Assembly: GCA_021018815.1 (NCBI GenBank)
Contig: JAITYX010000125.1
Location: 372,001-436,000 of the forward strand
Origin: Talinum fruticosum
Taxonomy: Eukaryota; Streptophyta; Magnoliopsida; Caryophyllales; Talinaceae
Direction: 5' to 3'
Length of the DNA stretch: 64,000 nucleotides
This document shows, one piece after another, positions 10,966 to 22,650 of the stretch. Both the position numbers and the translations under genes were made by a program. Each line of letters opens with the position of its first letter. Within the stretch, counting starts at the first letter, position 1. Under the pieces are notes generated by a model that saw nothing but the letters and a program-made list of their open reading frames with translations, had not been told where the DNA came from and ran no database searches.

Positions 10966-12393
10966 TGAAGACTTTGGTATAACTCTCTATCTCTCTTAGG
11001 TTTTGATTCTAAGTAATTATGCGCTTTATAGAATTCTTTATCTAAGTTTTCATTCAATTCGACCCACTTAGAAAGAACTTCATTGCATATCTCTAATCTG
11101 TGCTTCGACTCACTCAAACATCACTCATAACCATCACATGAACAAATAATTTCTCTATCACACTTATTCTAAGCACCGACTCTTTGCTTCATGTCAAAAT
11201 GCATTACAACGTTAAATCTTTATCCTTAAGTCAGTTTATTCTTGGAGAATTATTTGTTTGATCAAGTTTATATATCCTAATATTCTACACTCTCTAACTT
11301 GATCATTTATGGATTGACTAAAGATGGAATCCGAACCAAATGGATATTAGACTCGGAAAATTCCACTCTTTTAGGCCAAAGATAGTTAACACTTAATTAC
11401 TCTAATTTAATTATTATCTGTGCATAATCTTGGACCAAGGTATTTTTATACTTTAAGTACCAAAGTGATTTGCTTTTGTACAATTTTGATACAAGCCTAA
11501 TTTATTTTCCAAATACAAAAGCAACCTAGGTTTCTAGCCGTTAAACAATGAGTACATAGAAAATAGCTATTTCTAGATATGGCTCGAGACACCATGTCAA
11601 GGTTGTTTGTTTCCAAAACTAGAAAACTCCAACTCTGGGTCTAACTATTGTTTCTACTTAAGTTTTCAATCACCACCAGATGATTGGACCATCTTTTATA
11701 GCCGAGCCATTGTAGAACGTCCAAATCCCAACAGGTCTCTTCCGAGTGACTCGGAATAAGCTGTTAGAATGGCTAGTGAAGATCACAAGTCTAGAACCAG
11801 TCTCAACAGCCATTCTGCTTAGATGTTTATAAATAGAAGCCACATTGCGAGACTAGGAGATTGTTGTTGAGGATATTGAACACTTACTTAGTGCATTCTT
11901 ACTCAATCTTCTACTTACAACTCCAAATCCGTAATTCTTACTTTCGAGTTGTAAAGAAAGTCTTGTAATCACTTACATTCTTTCCTTCCTTTCTTTGTAA
12001 GTCCCTTGATTGAGTTATAAGGGTTAAGTCAGCTTCCTTGTCCCCGACTATAAGGGTTAACATAGTCGGGAAGTACTAGATAAGATAAGGTAACTTCTTA
12101 GTCTAAGAACACCTTGCAAAGGAATTGTCTAAGGGAGCCATTCTTATTAGAGTCATTCCTTTGTAATTGAGGATTCAATTAGTGGATTTGACTTGGTGCA
12201 TGGATTAGCATTGTCCGTGGTTTCTGCCATAAAAGGCTTTTAAATATCGGATGGCTCAAAACACTAGAGAATCTAGACTTAGAATTTGTTTCTACTCGGT
12301 TTGTGCAAAAAGAGTTTTATTTTTATCTAAAATCTTTCATCACTCTATTCACCCCTTCTAGGGTGACGTAGTCTCTCCAAGAGCAATCATTGT
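10966..12393 (+). repeat. 5' LTR of Sirevirus A
   Basis: It starts TGAAGACTTTGG and ends just before a degenerate primer site (TTGGTATAAGAACC at 12395-12408). It carries the family TATA box TATAAATA at 11828-11835 followed by GAAGCC, as in the other Sirevirus LTRs. The CA terminus has decayed to GT. Length is 1428 bp. It is inserted in the 3' end of Tat-type ORF T1. Confidence 0.8.
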
Positions 12394-12452
12394 ATTGGTA
12401 TAAGAACCTAGCATTTCAAAAGGATCTCACAATCTAATGGTTTAAAAAACAT

Positions 12453-13025
12453 ATGGCTCATAAAATAGGAGACTTCGATGAAGGAAGATCATCTACTGGA
12501 CCACCCAAGTTCAAGGGGTCGAACTTTGCACATTGAAAGAAGATGATGGAATGCTTCCCGATGGATAACGATGAAGATGTCTAGAATATCGTCCAGAATG
12601 AGAACTTAATTCCAACAAAGATGGAAGGACTCAAATAAGTGCCCAAAGAAAAATCTAAATACACCACCGAAGAGACTAAGAAGTTCAAGATGACTTTTAA
12701 AGCTATGAACGCACCGATGTGTGCCATCAGGTCAAAAAGTACAACAGAGTGTCAGCTTGTGACACAACCAAAGAGGTGTGGGACACTCTTGTAACCACCT
12801 ATGAAGGAACAAGTCAAGTGAAGTAGGCGAAGATAGGTCAATATCTTCACAAATGTGAGTTTTTCAAGATGGAGCCGGAAAAGAACATCTCACGGATGTA
12901 TGCTCGGTTCACTAAGATCACCAACAATCTCAAGTCTTTGGGTAGAAAGATCTCTCATGAAGAAATGGTGAGAAAAATTCTGAGAAGTCTACCAAAAAGA
13001 AGATGAGGTCCCAAGGTGACGACCA
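12453..13025 (+). pseudogene. Sirevirus A gag fragment
   Basis: The ATGGCTCAT start at 12453 is followed by the usual gag order: PPKFKGSNF, a MMECF-like block, FKAMNAPMCAI and YLHKCEFFKMEP, up to the PKVT segment. Internal stops are present. The fragment breaks off at about 13025 and meets the inverted 3' region of copy B. The rest of gag and all of pol are missing. Confidence 0.8.
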
Positions 13026-13207
13026 TTCGGAAGTTTGATGTCCATTTTTCTCTAAGTCCGAGATCGACTCAGCTAAGTTTCGAGCGACTCGAAACCGGAA
13101 ATAAGTAATAACTCTCAACTCAGTATCACTAGATCAACTGAACTAATGGTTATTAAAGCACATATCACATAATCATGCGAAGAAATTTTCACATAGAAAA
13201 CACATGA
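13026..13207 (-). other. Post-pol region of Sirevirus B, truncated
   Basis: On the minus strand this follows the pol stop and matches 61846-62040 of copy D (shared strings around the pol stop and GGACATCAA). It stops before the position of the TATA box and envelope-position ORF seen in D. The junction with plus-strand gag A lies at about 13025, within roughly 10 bases. Confidence 0.65.
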
Positions 13208-16200
13208 TTATGCATTTAACATACCAAGCTCATTCCTAATAAAGAAAAAATGATCCTCACTAAGTGGCTTAGTAAAGATATAAGCTAATTGAAGATTGGT
13301 AGGAATGAATTTGAGTTCAATATCACCTTTCTCAAATGGTCTCTAAAGAAATGATACCGACCTCAATGTGTTTCGTCTTTGAGTGCTTGAATTGGATTTT
13401 TGGTGATGCTGATTGCACTCCGATTATCACACTTGATTGGAACTTATTTGAAAGAAAGTCCAAGATCTCTCAAGTGTTGCTTTATCCATAAAATCTCAGC
13501 ACAACATGCTCCAGCTATAATATACTCAGCCTCGGCGAGTTGATAGAGCTACTGAGTTTTGCTTTTTGAGTGCCGAAATTGGCATTCTCTTGAGGTGCTC
13601 TTTCTATCAACTTTGTACCCAGCGTAATTAACATCCGAGTATCCGGTGAGAGTCGGTTTTGAGTCTCTAGAGTACCATAGACCTAAATTCTAAGTCCGTG
13701 CAAGATATCTGAATATTCTCTTCACCGCGAGTGAGATGTGATTCTTTTGGATTAGCTTGGAATCTTACGTATAAACGAGACACTAAACATTACATCCGGC
13801 CTACTGGAAGTCAAATATAGCAAAGATCCAATCATACCTCGATAGAGCTTCGATCTATTGCTTTACCTTTTTCGTCCGAGTCCAGTTTTATGCTACTGCT
13901 CATAAGTGTTCGCTGCATGCTTCGCATCTTGAAGTTTATACTTTTCGGTAGCTCCTTGGTGTACTTTGATTGATGGACATAGATTCCATCTTTGTCTTGC
14001 TTGATTTGTAAACCAAGGAAGAAATTGAGTTCTCCCATCATGCTCATTTGAAACTCCTATATCATTAACTCAAAAAATCTCGACACGGAATTTCATTAGT
14101 AGCTCCAAAATTATGTCATCAACATATATCCGAGCGATAAGGAAGTCTTTCCCCTTGGTTTTTATAAAGAGAGTCTTGTCAATGTGACCTCTTCTAAAAT
14201 CATTTTAAACCAAGAAATTGCTCAGTCTTTCATACCAAGCTCCGGGAGCTTGTTTAAGACCATAAAGAGCTTTTGCGGTTTGAAAACATGATTTGGAAAA
14301 TCTGAGTTTTCAAATCCAGGGGCTGCTCAACATAGACTTCCTCTTCGATAAAACCATTAAGAAATGCGCACTTAACATCCAATTGATATAACTTGATAGT
14401 CATGCTAGATGGAAATGCCAACAGGATTCTAATGGCTTCAATTATGGCTACAGGTGCAAAGATTTCCCCACAATCAATCCCTACTTCCCGATTGTAACCT
14501 TGAGTCACAAGTCTAGCCTTGTTTCGACTACCAACCCACCTTCATCTAGTTTGTTCTTGAAAACCTATTTGGTTCCTATGACTAGGTGGTCGGAAGGTCA
14601 TTTTGTCGGTGTTCGGACCTAGTTTCTTTCAAGTTGATTGAGTTCATCTTGCATGGCCTCTACCCATTTATGTTCATTTAGGGCCTCTAGTGCATTTTTA
14701 GGTTCGAGTTAATGAAATGAATGCAGTGAATGCATATAAATTCCGAAGAGAGGAACGAGTTCTTACCCTACTTGTTGATATCGAGATAATATGTTTTCTA
14801 GTGGATGACTAGAAGCATACTTGAATGCTCTACCTATTCTCTAGTTCACCGGATCTGTAGGCTGAATTGGTTGATCTTCGAAGTTTGTTACGAGTGAGCC
14901 TGTTCATCGGTTTGTCCTTCGAGCATTCGAGCGGGTTCTTGAGTTGTCTCATTCCGAGTCATATTGTTCCGAGTCACTTCATATTGAGCTGGTTGGGTTT
15001 GATTCTCGATAGCCTCGGCTTTATCAAGATTATCATCTTTGCTAAGCTTCAGGTCCGAGAATGATGATTCACTTGGCTTTTCATGTTCAATCTCATCAAA
15101 CACAACGTGGATGCTTTCTTCCACTTTGTTAGTTCTCTTATCGAAAATGTGATAAGCCTTACTATGAGATGAATAACCTAGAAAAATACCTTCATCCGAC
15201 TAAGCATCAAACTTGGTCAGGTGATCCTTACCATTGTTGTGAACAAAACACTTACATCTAAAGGGTTTGAAGTATGAGATATTGGGTTTTTTCCCTTTGT
15301 AGAGCTGGTAAGGTGTTTTCTTCAGGATGGGTCCGATGAGGCATCTGTTCATGGTGTAGTTTCTGTGCTTACTACCTCAGCCCGAAATAGTAGGGCGATT
15401 ATGTTCAATCATCATTGTTCTAGCTATTTCTCTAATAGTTATGTTCTTTCTCTCCACCACTCTATTTTGTTGAGGAGTTCTTGGTGCTGAGAAGTTGTAG
15501 GAGATGCCATTCTTGTCATAAAACTCTGCAAATTCCGAGTAGTCGAACTCCCTTCCATGGTCACTTCGAATTCTCTGGATCCGAGTTCGAGACTTAACAT
15601 GGATTTTCCTGCAGAGCTTGCTGAACTCTTTGAATGCTTCATTTTTGTGCTTAAGAAAACACACCCAGGTAAATCATGAGTAATCGTCAACAATAACAAG
15701 TACATATGATTTACCTCCAAGACTCTTAATAGGGATTTCACCACATAAGTCCATATGTAGCATTTCAAGCACCTTTGATGTGGAAACTGTCTTTAGAGAT
15801 TTAAAAGATGATCCGACTTGTTTCCATTTTGTGCATGCTTCACAAATTTTATCTTTCTTAAACGCGCAATTAGGCAATCCTCCGACTAAACCATGAGATG
15901 ACAGTTTCTTAATAGTTCGCATGCTAACATGACCTAATCTACGATGCCATGTCCATGAATCATCAAGAAGTGATGCTTTTATGCAAGATAAATTCTAACT
16001 CGGGTCGAAAGAGGAATAATATAAGTGTTACCCGATCTCTTACTTGAGAGCTTGATGTCCTTGGTAACATCATCGAAATATAACAGCTGAGTCCGAGTGA
16101 ATCTTACCTCTTGACCTTTATCACACAGCTGAGAGATGCTAAGTAGGTTGTACTTTAACCCTTTGACAAGGTATATTGGGCTGACCGGATTGCCTCCTTT

Positions 16201-16390
16201 TCCAATCTTGCCTATCCTAATTATCTTGCCTTTGCTTGTAATCTTTTAACTTAGAAAAGAGTCTTGAATCTCCCGACATGTGGCGTGAGCATCCACCGTC
16301 TAGGTACCAATGCCCTTTTAATCTTTTACGAGTGGCCTACAAAACAGAAGAAAACTAACCCTTCTCACTTCCTCTAACGAACCCGAGTAA
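13208..16390 (-). pseudogene. Sirevirus B pol (protease, integrase, RT, RNase H)
   Basis: Domain order on the minus strand is typical of Ty1/copia. Protease motif LDGGCSRHM (DGGC at 16289-16300). GAG-pre-integrase zinc region with WHRRLGH near 15950 and CEAC. Integrase core with LHMDLCGE, then SDHGREFD, then PQQNRVVERKN (15380-15780). Linker ending in EESIHVVFDE. RT with MTQGYNREVGIDCGE, DVKCAFLNGF and an intact YVDD (14115-14126), then the LNFFLGLQIKQDKDGIYVHQ block. RNase H with STAEAEYI. The stop is at 13208. Several stops and frameshifts interrupt it, so no full polyprotein can be made. Sirevirus lineage is inferred from gag and pol resemblance to SIRE1-type elements. Confidence 0.85.
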
Positions 16391-18163
16391 CACCTGTACT
16401 TGTGGTCCTTTTCGAGGAATAAGATTTTTAAAACCTTGATTTGAATGACTTTGGGTTTGGTCCGATTCCGAGTCTTCGTTTAGAGAACCGAGTCTATGTC
16501 TCTTTCCTTTGAAAAGCTTTTCTCTTATAAACCAGGTGGAAATGGTTTTCTCCTGTAAGCTGGTCTAGGCTTAGTCCTCCTTTCATTTTTATGAATGTGA
16601 CCGTGCTCAGCGTTCCTGAACTTTACAGTTCTAGAATCCTCTTTGAAAAGCTCCGAGTAGGAGTTGGATTCCTCCTCTTTGTTAAAACCAAGACCTTCTT
16701 TTCGAAGGAGACACATTGAGATCCTAAGAGCATATCAAGGTTTTTCTAACCTTGAGTAAACTTTAAAATAAGATCTTGAGACTCGTTGAGCTTTTGCTTT
16801 AGTTGCTCATTTTCTTTTACGAGTAACTCGGACTCAGTCTCATTGGATTGAGCACTAGTCTTGAGTTCACTTAAAGTAAGTCTCATTTTTTCCAACTCAT
16901 TTTTTAAAGAAATGCTCTCGAAGAAATTGACTCAAGTTGTTCTTTAAAATGAGAAGAGTTAGAATTAGACTTCTCCTCTAAAGTGAAAATATACTTAGCT
17001 AAATCAAGTTTGGAAAATTTGAGAAAGTATTCAATTACCTCTTGAGGATTTGCTTCCTCATTGTCTCGCTTGATCCGTGTCGACTCTGTTTCCACTTATG
17101 AGTCGGAAAGTGCCATTATACACTTTGAGTCATCCGAGTCCTCGTCATCTTCCGATGAGTCCTCGTCACTCCATGTGGCCATCATAGCCTTTTTCTTCTT
17201 TCTGTGCCTTTTTCTCGTTGGACAGTCCTTGCCTATGTGATCCTTGCTGCCACATTCAAAACGAGCCGAGTTTTTAGTCAAAGATAACTTTGAAGGGAAA
17301 GAGTGTTTACCTTTTCTATCCTTCTTGTCTTTCTTAGTGAACTCTTCTTTTGGCTTCTTATCCCATCTTTTGTGCTTCATCATTCTCTTGAAGCCTCTAG
17401 TGATAAGTGCCATGGGATCCTCTTCTGAGTCAAAAGAACTCGGATCCGCTTCTCGATTTACGAGGCTTTCGGCGCAATGTTCTTTTTGGTGTTGACCTCT
17501 GCATCCTCCTCTTCCAGGTGGATCTCATGGGTGAGAAGCTTCCCAATCAATTCGTCCGGCTTCGGTAGAGACAAGTTCCGAGCCTCTTCGATAGCTGTCA
17601 CTTTGGGACCCCATCTTTTCTTGGGTAGGCTTCGAGTATCTTTACGCACATTTCCTCATAGGAAATTCTTTTACCCAGTGATTTGAGATTGTTGGTAATC
17701 TCGGTGAAGCGGATGAAAATCTAAGTGATTTTTCTTCGGCTCCATCTTGAACGGCTCATACTTATGAAGATATTGGCTTATCTTTGCTTGTCCGACCTAG
17801 CCTGTGCCTTCATAAGTGTTGACCAGTATGTCCCATACTTCTTTGGCTGTGTCACGAAGCGGACACTCGGTTGTACCCTTACGAGCTGATAGCGCACATC
17901 ATAATGTTCATCGCTTTGAAGTTCTTTTTAAACTTTTCCACTTCATCGCGAGTGAACTCGGCCTTTGTCTTGGGCACGAGTCTTGTTTCTTTCGTCTTCA
18001 TGGGAGTGTAGTTGCCTCCTTGTATGATGTTCCGGACATCCTCATCATGATCTAGTAGGAAACATTCCATGAGCTTCTTCCAATGTACGAAGTTAGATCC
18101 TTTGAATTTTGGTGGTCTGCTGGAAGATCTTCCTGCATCGAACTCTCCGTTGTTACGAGCCAT
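16391..18163 (-). pseudogene. Sirevirus B gag
   Basis: The ATG is at 18161-18163. The first frame runs to 17879 (PPKFKGSNFVHWKKLMECFL, LVPKTKAEFT, FKAMNIMMCAI). Later blocks are GPKVTAIEEAR and LIGKLLTHEIHLEEEDAEV (17458-17649), the zinc knuckle (17222-17263), and the acidic AMMATWSDEDSSEDDEDS stretch typical of Sirevirus gag. In the knuckle the first Cys is replaced by Arg (RFEC, codon at 17261-17263), so metal binding would fail. The frame is broken at several points. Confidence 0.85.
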
Positions 18164-18208
18164 TTGATCTTTAAACCTTTGGATGGTTAGATCCTTTCGA
18201 AAGGCTAA

Positions 18209-18220
18209 GCTCGGATACCA
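18209..18220 (-). other. Primer binding site of Sirevirus B
   Basis: The minus strand reads TGGTATCCGAGC, two bases after the LTR end. It matches tRNA-iMet except for one base at the CAG position. Confidence 0.75.
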
Positions 18221-18222
18221 AT

Positions 18223-19855
18223 TGAAGGTTTGCTCTTGGAGAGTCTAAGTCACCCTAAAAGGGGGTGAATAGGGTGATGATGAAATTTGCTTGAAATTTA
18301 AAATAGATATGACAATGAGGTGAGTAGGAGTCAAGAATTAACTTAAAAAGCACCGACTCGAGTTCGATAATGAATAAAGAAACAGATTCAACAGAACTTT
18401 AAAACTTTCCGAGTCTAGAATGCACTCGGAAAGGTGATAACTCGAAAGTACGTGGAAACCCTCAAGGGCGAGAAAACCACGGACCGTGCCAATCCAAGCA
18501 CGAAGTCAAATCCACTATTTCGAGTCCACAAAATACAGTACTTTCTCAACCCCGGTTGCTCCCTTAGACAACTCCTTACACGTCTTTCCTAAACTCATAA
18601 ATTTCCTTATCTAATCTAGTACTTCCTAATCGAGATAACCCTTACGGTTAGGGACGACGAGCTGAGTTAACCCTTACGAGTTAGGGACGAGCGAGCTGAG
18701 TTAACCCTTACAGCTCAATCAAGGGACCTTACTTAGAAAGTAAGAAAGAGAGTTTGTAACTGAATACAAGACCTTACAACTCGGAGAAATATTAAATACG
18801 GAATTGGAGTTGTAAGTAGAAGATTGAGAATGAATACAATGACTTTTGCTCAAGTATGTGTATTGACAATTGGTTCAGCAATCTTCAAGTCTTGAAAGTT
18901 GGCTTCTATTTATAGATGACCAAGCAGCTTAGTCATTGTGTCCATCTTCCGACTGGAAGTCCTTTGTGACCGTTGTCATGGATTTTGGAGTCACTCATAA
19001 AATATCCGTTGAGATATGAACGTTGGGCAACGGCACTTGACTCCTTTGGAAGTCCCAAAACCACTGGTGGTGTCTTGAAAAGTAAGGTGGAAACCACCAT
19101 TGAGCTCAATGTTGTAGATTTCCAGTTTTGGAAACAGAACAACCACGACATAGTGTCTAGGGCTAGGTCGAGAGGTGGAAAAAGCCTTGTCTGCTTGGTG
19201 ATTTGACGTTTTGAAGCCGGTTACTTTTGTAATTCACAAATTGGATAGCCTCGTTTAAATAACCTACAAAAGTAAATCAATTTGGTTCTCAAAGTATAAA
19301 ACACTTTGGTTCAAGATTAGACACATATAATAACATAATTAAGATAATTAAGTGACTAATTATCCGAATCGGAAAAGAAATGTAATTTTACGAGTCTAAT
19401 ATCCATGACACTCAAATTCCATCTTAGACAGTCCAGAATATAATCAAGTCCAAAGGAGAAGATCAGAGTAGACAAACTTGATCTATGCTAAACAAAGTTC
19501 AAACAAGATATGCTCGACTTAGAATAGTGAATTAACAATATAATTCCCGGAACACGAAGTCGGACCCGAGTTTATGCACATGGAAGAAAGTATTTGAACA
19601 TGCAATATACCCGAGTGTTGAGTGACTCGAAGCGAGCGTGGAGTGACATGTAGAAGTATGCTTTACGAGTAAGTCGAGAATCAAGCGTAAACAAATACAG
19701 TAGGTTCTATAACACTCAAAGAAAATGCTATATCACTCAGAAAAGTTTCTAAGGCTCATGGAATGACTTCAAATCAAAACCCTATAAGAGATGAAGTCTT
19801 ATACCCGATTCCTTGATGGAACTCGAAAACTGTAAGTATAAAGTCCGAATCTTCG
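18223..19855 (-). repeat. 5' LTR of Sirevirus B
   Basis: On the minus strand it runs from TCGAAGATTCGG-like sequence at 19855 (ancestral TGAAGATTCGG) to ...ACCTTCA at 18223. The inverted TATA box TATTTATA is at 18907-18914. The segment 18640-18720 holds about two and a half copies of a roughly 35-bp unit (AACCCTTACGGTTAGGGACG and relatives); copy B2 has fewer units. Length is 1633 bp. It inserted into gag of copy B2, which continues at 19856. Confidence 0.85.
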
Positions 19856-20562
19856 AGAGACTTTAAGGGCAATGTTCTTTTTGGTGGTGACCTCTGCATC
19901 CTCCTCTTCTAGATGGATCTCGTGGGTGAGTAGCTTCCAATGAGTTCGTCCGGCTTAAGTTGGGACAGGTTCCGAGCCTCTTCAATGGCCGTCACCTTGG
20001 GACCCCATCTTCTCTTGGGTAGGCTTCTAAGTATCTTTCTGCACATTTCCTCGTGGGAAATCTTTCTACTCGAGAGATTTGAGATTATTAGTGATCTCGG
20101 TGAAGCGGATGAACATCCGAATGATCTTTTCTTCTAGCTCCATCTTGAACAGCTCATACTTGTGAAGATATTAGCTTATCTTCACTTGTCTAACCTGGCT
20201 TGTGCCTTCATAAGTGTTGACTAGTGTGTCCCATACTTCTTTGGGCTGTGTCACGAGCGGACACTTCGGTTGTACTCTTACGAGTTGATGGCGCATATCA
20301 GAATGTTCATCGCCTTGAAGTTCTTTCGAACTTCTCTGCTTCATCGGGACCGAACTCGACCTTTGTCTTGGGCACGAGTCTTGTTTCTTCCATCTTCATG
20401 GGAATGTAGTTGCCTACTTATATGATGCTCCGGACATCCTCATCATGATCCGGCAAGAAACATTCCATGAGCTTCTTCCAAGTGAACGAAGTTAGATCCT
20501 TTGAACTTTAGTAGTCTGCTGGAAGATCTTCGTTCATCGAACTCTCCATTGTTCCGAGCCAT
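19856..20562 (-). pseudogene. Sirevirus B2 gag fragment
   Basis: The start codon is at 20560-20562. The blocks are the same as the first third of gag in copy B, down to the segment before the zinc knuckle (complement of the 17460-17520 region). At 19856 it stops exactly at the LTR terminus of copy B, so B inserted into B2. The frame is broken. The rest of B2 presumably lay beyond B and is not recognisable in this window. Confidence 0.8.
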
Positions 20563-20621
20563 TTAATCTTTAAACCTTTGAATGGTTAGATCCTTTTTGA
20601 AAGGCTAGGCTCGATACCAAT

Positions 20622-22124
20622 TTAAGGTTTGCTCTTGGATAGGGTGATAAGGAATTTTAAACAAATAAAGGAAGAGTAAAGTTGGAGATGACTCGATCCG
20701 AGTCTAGATTGGACTCAAAATAGTGCTAACTTAGAAAGTTACGTGGAAACCCTCCTGGGGCGAGAAAACAACGGTCGGTGCTAATCCGAGCACCAAGTCA
20801 AATCCACTATTTTGAATCCACAAAATACGAGTAGAAAGACTCAACCAGAATTTCTCCCTTAGACAATTCCTTACAAGATTTTCCTAGACTCGAAGTAACC
20901 TTATCCGATCTAGTACTTTCTAACCGAGGTAACCTTTACGAGTTAGGGACAACCGAGCTGAGATAACCCTTACATCTCAGTCATGGGACCTTACTTAGCA
21001 AGTAAGAAAGAGTGTTTGTAAATTGATTACAAGACCTTACAACTCGAAAGATATGAAGCACGAGTTGGAGTTGTAAGTAGAAGATTGAGTATGAATACAA
21101 TGACTTTTACTTAAGTACGTGTATTGACAGTTGGTTCAGCAATCTCCAAGTCTTGAAAGTTGGCTTCTATTTATAGATAACCAAGCAGATTAGCCGTTGT
21201 GACTATCTTCGACTGGAAGTCCTTTGTAACCGTTGCAATGGATTTTCTAAGTCACTCAAAGAATATCCGTTGAGGTGTGAACGTTGGGCAACGGCTCTTG
21301 ACTTCTTTGGAAGTCCCAATCCACTGCTTGGTGTCCGAAAAGTAGGGTGGAAACCACCGTTGAGCTTAGTGTTGCGGATTTCCAATTTTGGAAACAGACA
21401 ACCCCGACACGATGTCCGAGCCTTGGTCGGTGGTGGAAAAAGCCTTGTCTGTCTGGTGATTTTGACGTTTTGAAGCTAGTTACTTTTGTAATTCAAAAAT
21501 TTGATAGCCTCGTTTGAATAACCTACAAAATTAAATCAATTTTAGTTCTCAAAGTATAAAATAGTTGGGTCCAAGATTAAACACGAGATAATAATTTTAA
21601 TTAAGATAATTAAGTACATAATTATCCGAGTCGAAATAAATGGAATTTTCTTAGTCTAATATTCATTATACTCAAATTCCATCTAAATTAGTCTAGAGGC
21701 AAAGCAAGTCATGTAAATAACATCGAGTAGAATGATTTGATCTAAACTGCCAATGTTCAAACCAAGCATGCTGACTTAGAAAGTTAAATTAACAAAATAA
21801 TACAATCAAACTTAGATCCTGAAGTGAGAACCGAGTTTATGCAAAATAGAACCAGTGTTTGAACATGTGATATATTCGAGTGTTGTCCGAGTGACTCGAA
21901 ACTGTGTGTGAAAAGATAAATAAGAGTATGCTTTACGAGTCGGTCGAGTCGAAAGAGAATATATACGATAGATTCCGTAACACTAAAAAAGATGCTATAT
22001 CACTCGAAAAAGCTTATAAAACGAGATAAAATGACTATTAATCAAAACGTCATAAGAGATGAAGTATTATACCTGATTCCTTGATGGAACTCCGAATGAT
22101 ATATACGTAAGGTCCGAATCTTCA
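20622..22124 (-). repeat. 5' LTR of Sirevirus B2
   Basis: It starts TGAAGATTCGG on the minus strand at 22124 and ends near 20622. It is followed by the primer site TGGTATCGAGCC. The inverted TATA box TATTTATA is at 21168-21175. Length is 1503 bp. The right flank is the RT of Tat element P1, interrupted in its YNQVKM motif. Confidence 0.85.
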
Positions 22125-22650
22125 CCATCTTCACCTGATTATACCTAGCATAGTCTGTTATTATGAATGAGACCAAAGCATGATTTGCCGTGTTATCTAT
22201 AAGGATGTCAGTATGGGGCAGGGAAAATCGTCTTTAGGATCGGCCTTATTCGGATCTCTAAAGTCAACACACAAACAAACCTTGCCGTCTTTCTTTGGAA
22301 CCAGTACTATATTTGCTAACCACTGAGGATAGTGAACTACCCCGATAAGCCTCAGCCTCTTACAGACTTCTAGACCTCTTTCTTAATCTTTAAAGCCCAC
22401 TAAGATTTCATCTTCCTCAACTTCTTCTTAATCGGCTTAACATCTTCGTAAAGTGGAATTTTATGTTCCACTATGCTTAGATTTATACCCGGCATGTCTT
22501 TGTAGGACCATGCAAAGACATCTATGAACTCTGTAAGGAGCAAACTAAATTGCTCCCGCTCTTCCGGATCCAATGTTTTCCCAATTTTAACTTCATGGGG
22601 TTGATTAATTGACCCCAGATTAATTGTTATTGTTTCATGCATTATTTGGG
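22125..22650 (-). pseudogene. Tat/Ogre-type reverse transcriptase N-terminal part (P1)
   Basis: On the minus strand the frame carries FAWSYKDMPGINLSIVEHKI (around 22450-22530), the conserved start of Ty3/gypsy RT in the Tat lineage. It is followed by QWLANIVLVPKKDGKVCLC, DFRDPNKADPKDDFPLPH, and RYNQVKM at the left edge. It is cut there by the Sirevirus B2 LTR, so the palm with the catalytic Y-x-D-D box is missing. Stops and a frameshift lie between the blocks. It belongs with the protease and gag relics to its right. Confidence 0.8.

Noticed and set aside
22260..22400. Possible host gene fragment with a KKDGK motif
   Set aside because: The motif is the standard start of Ty3/gypsy reverse transcriptase on the minus strand.
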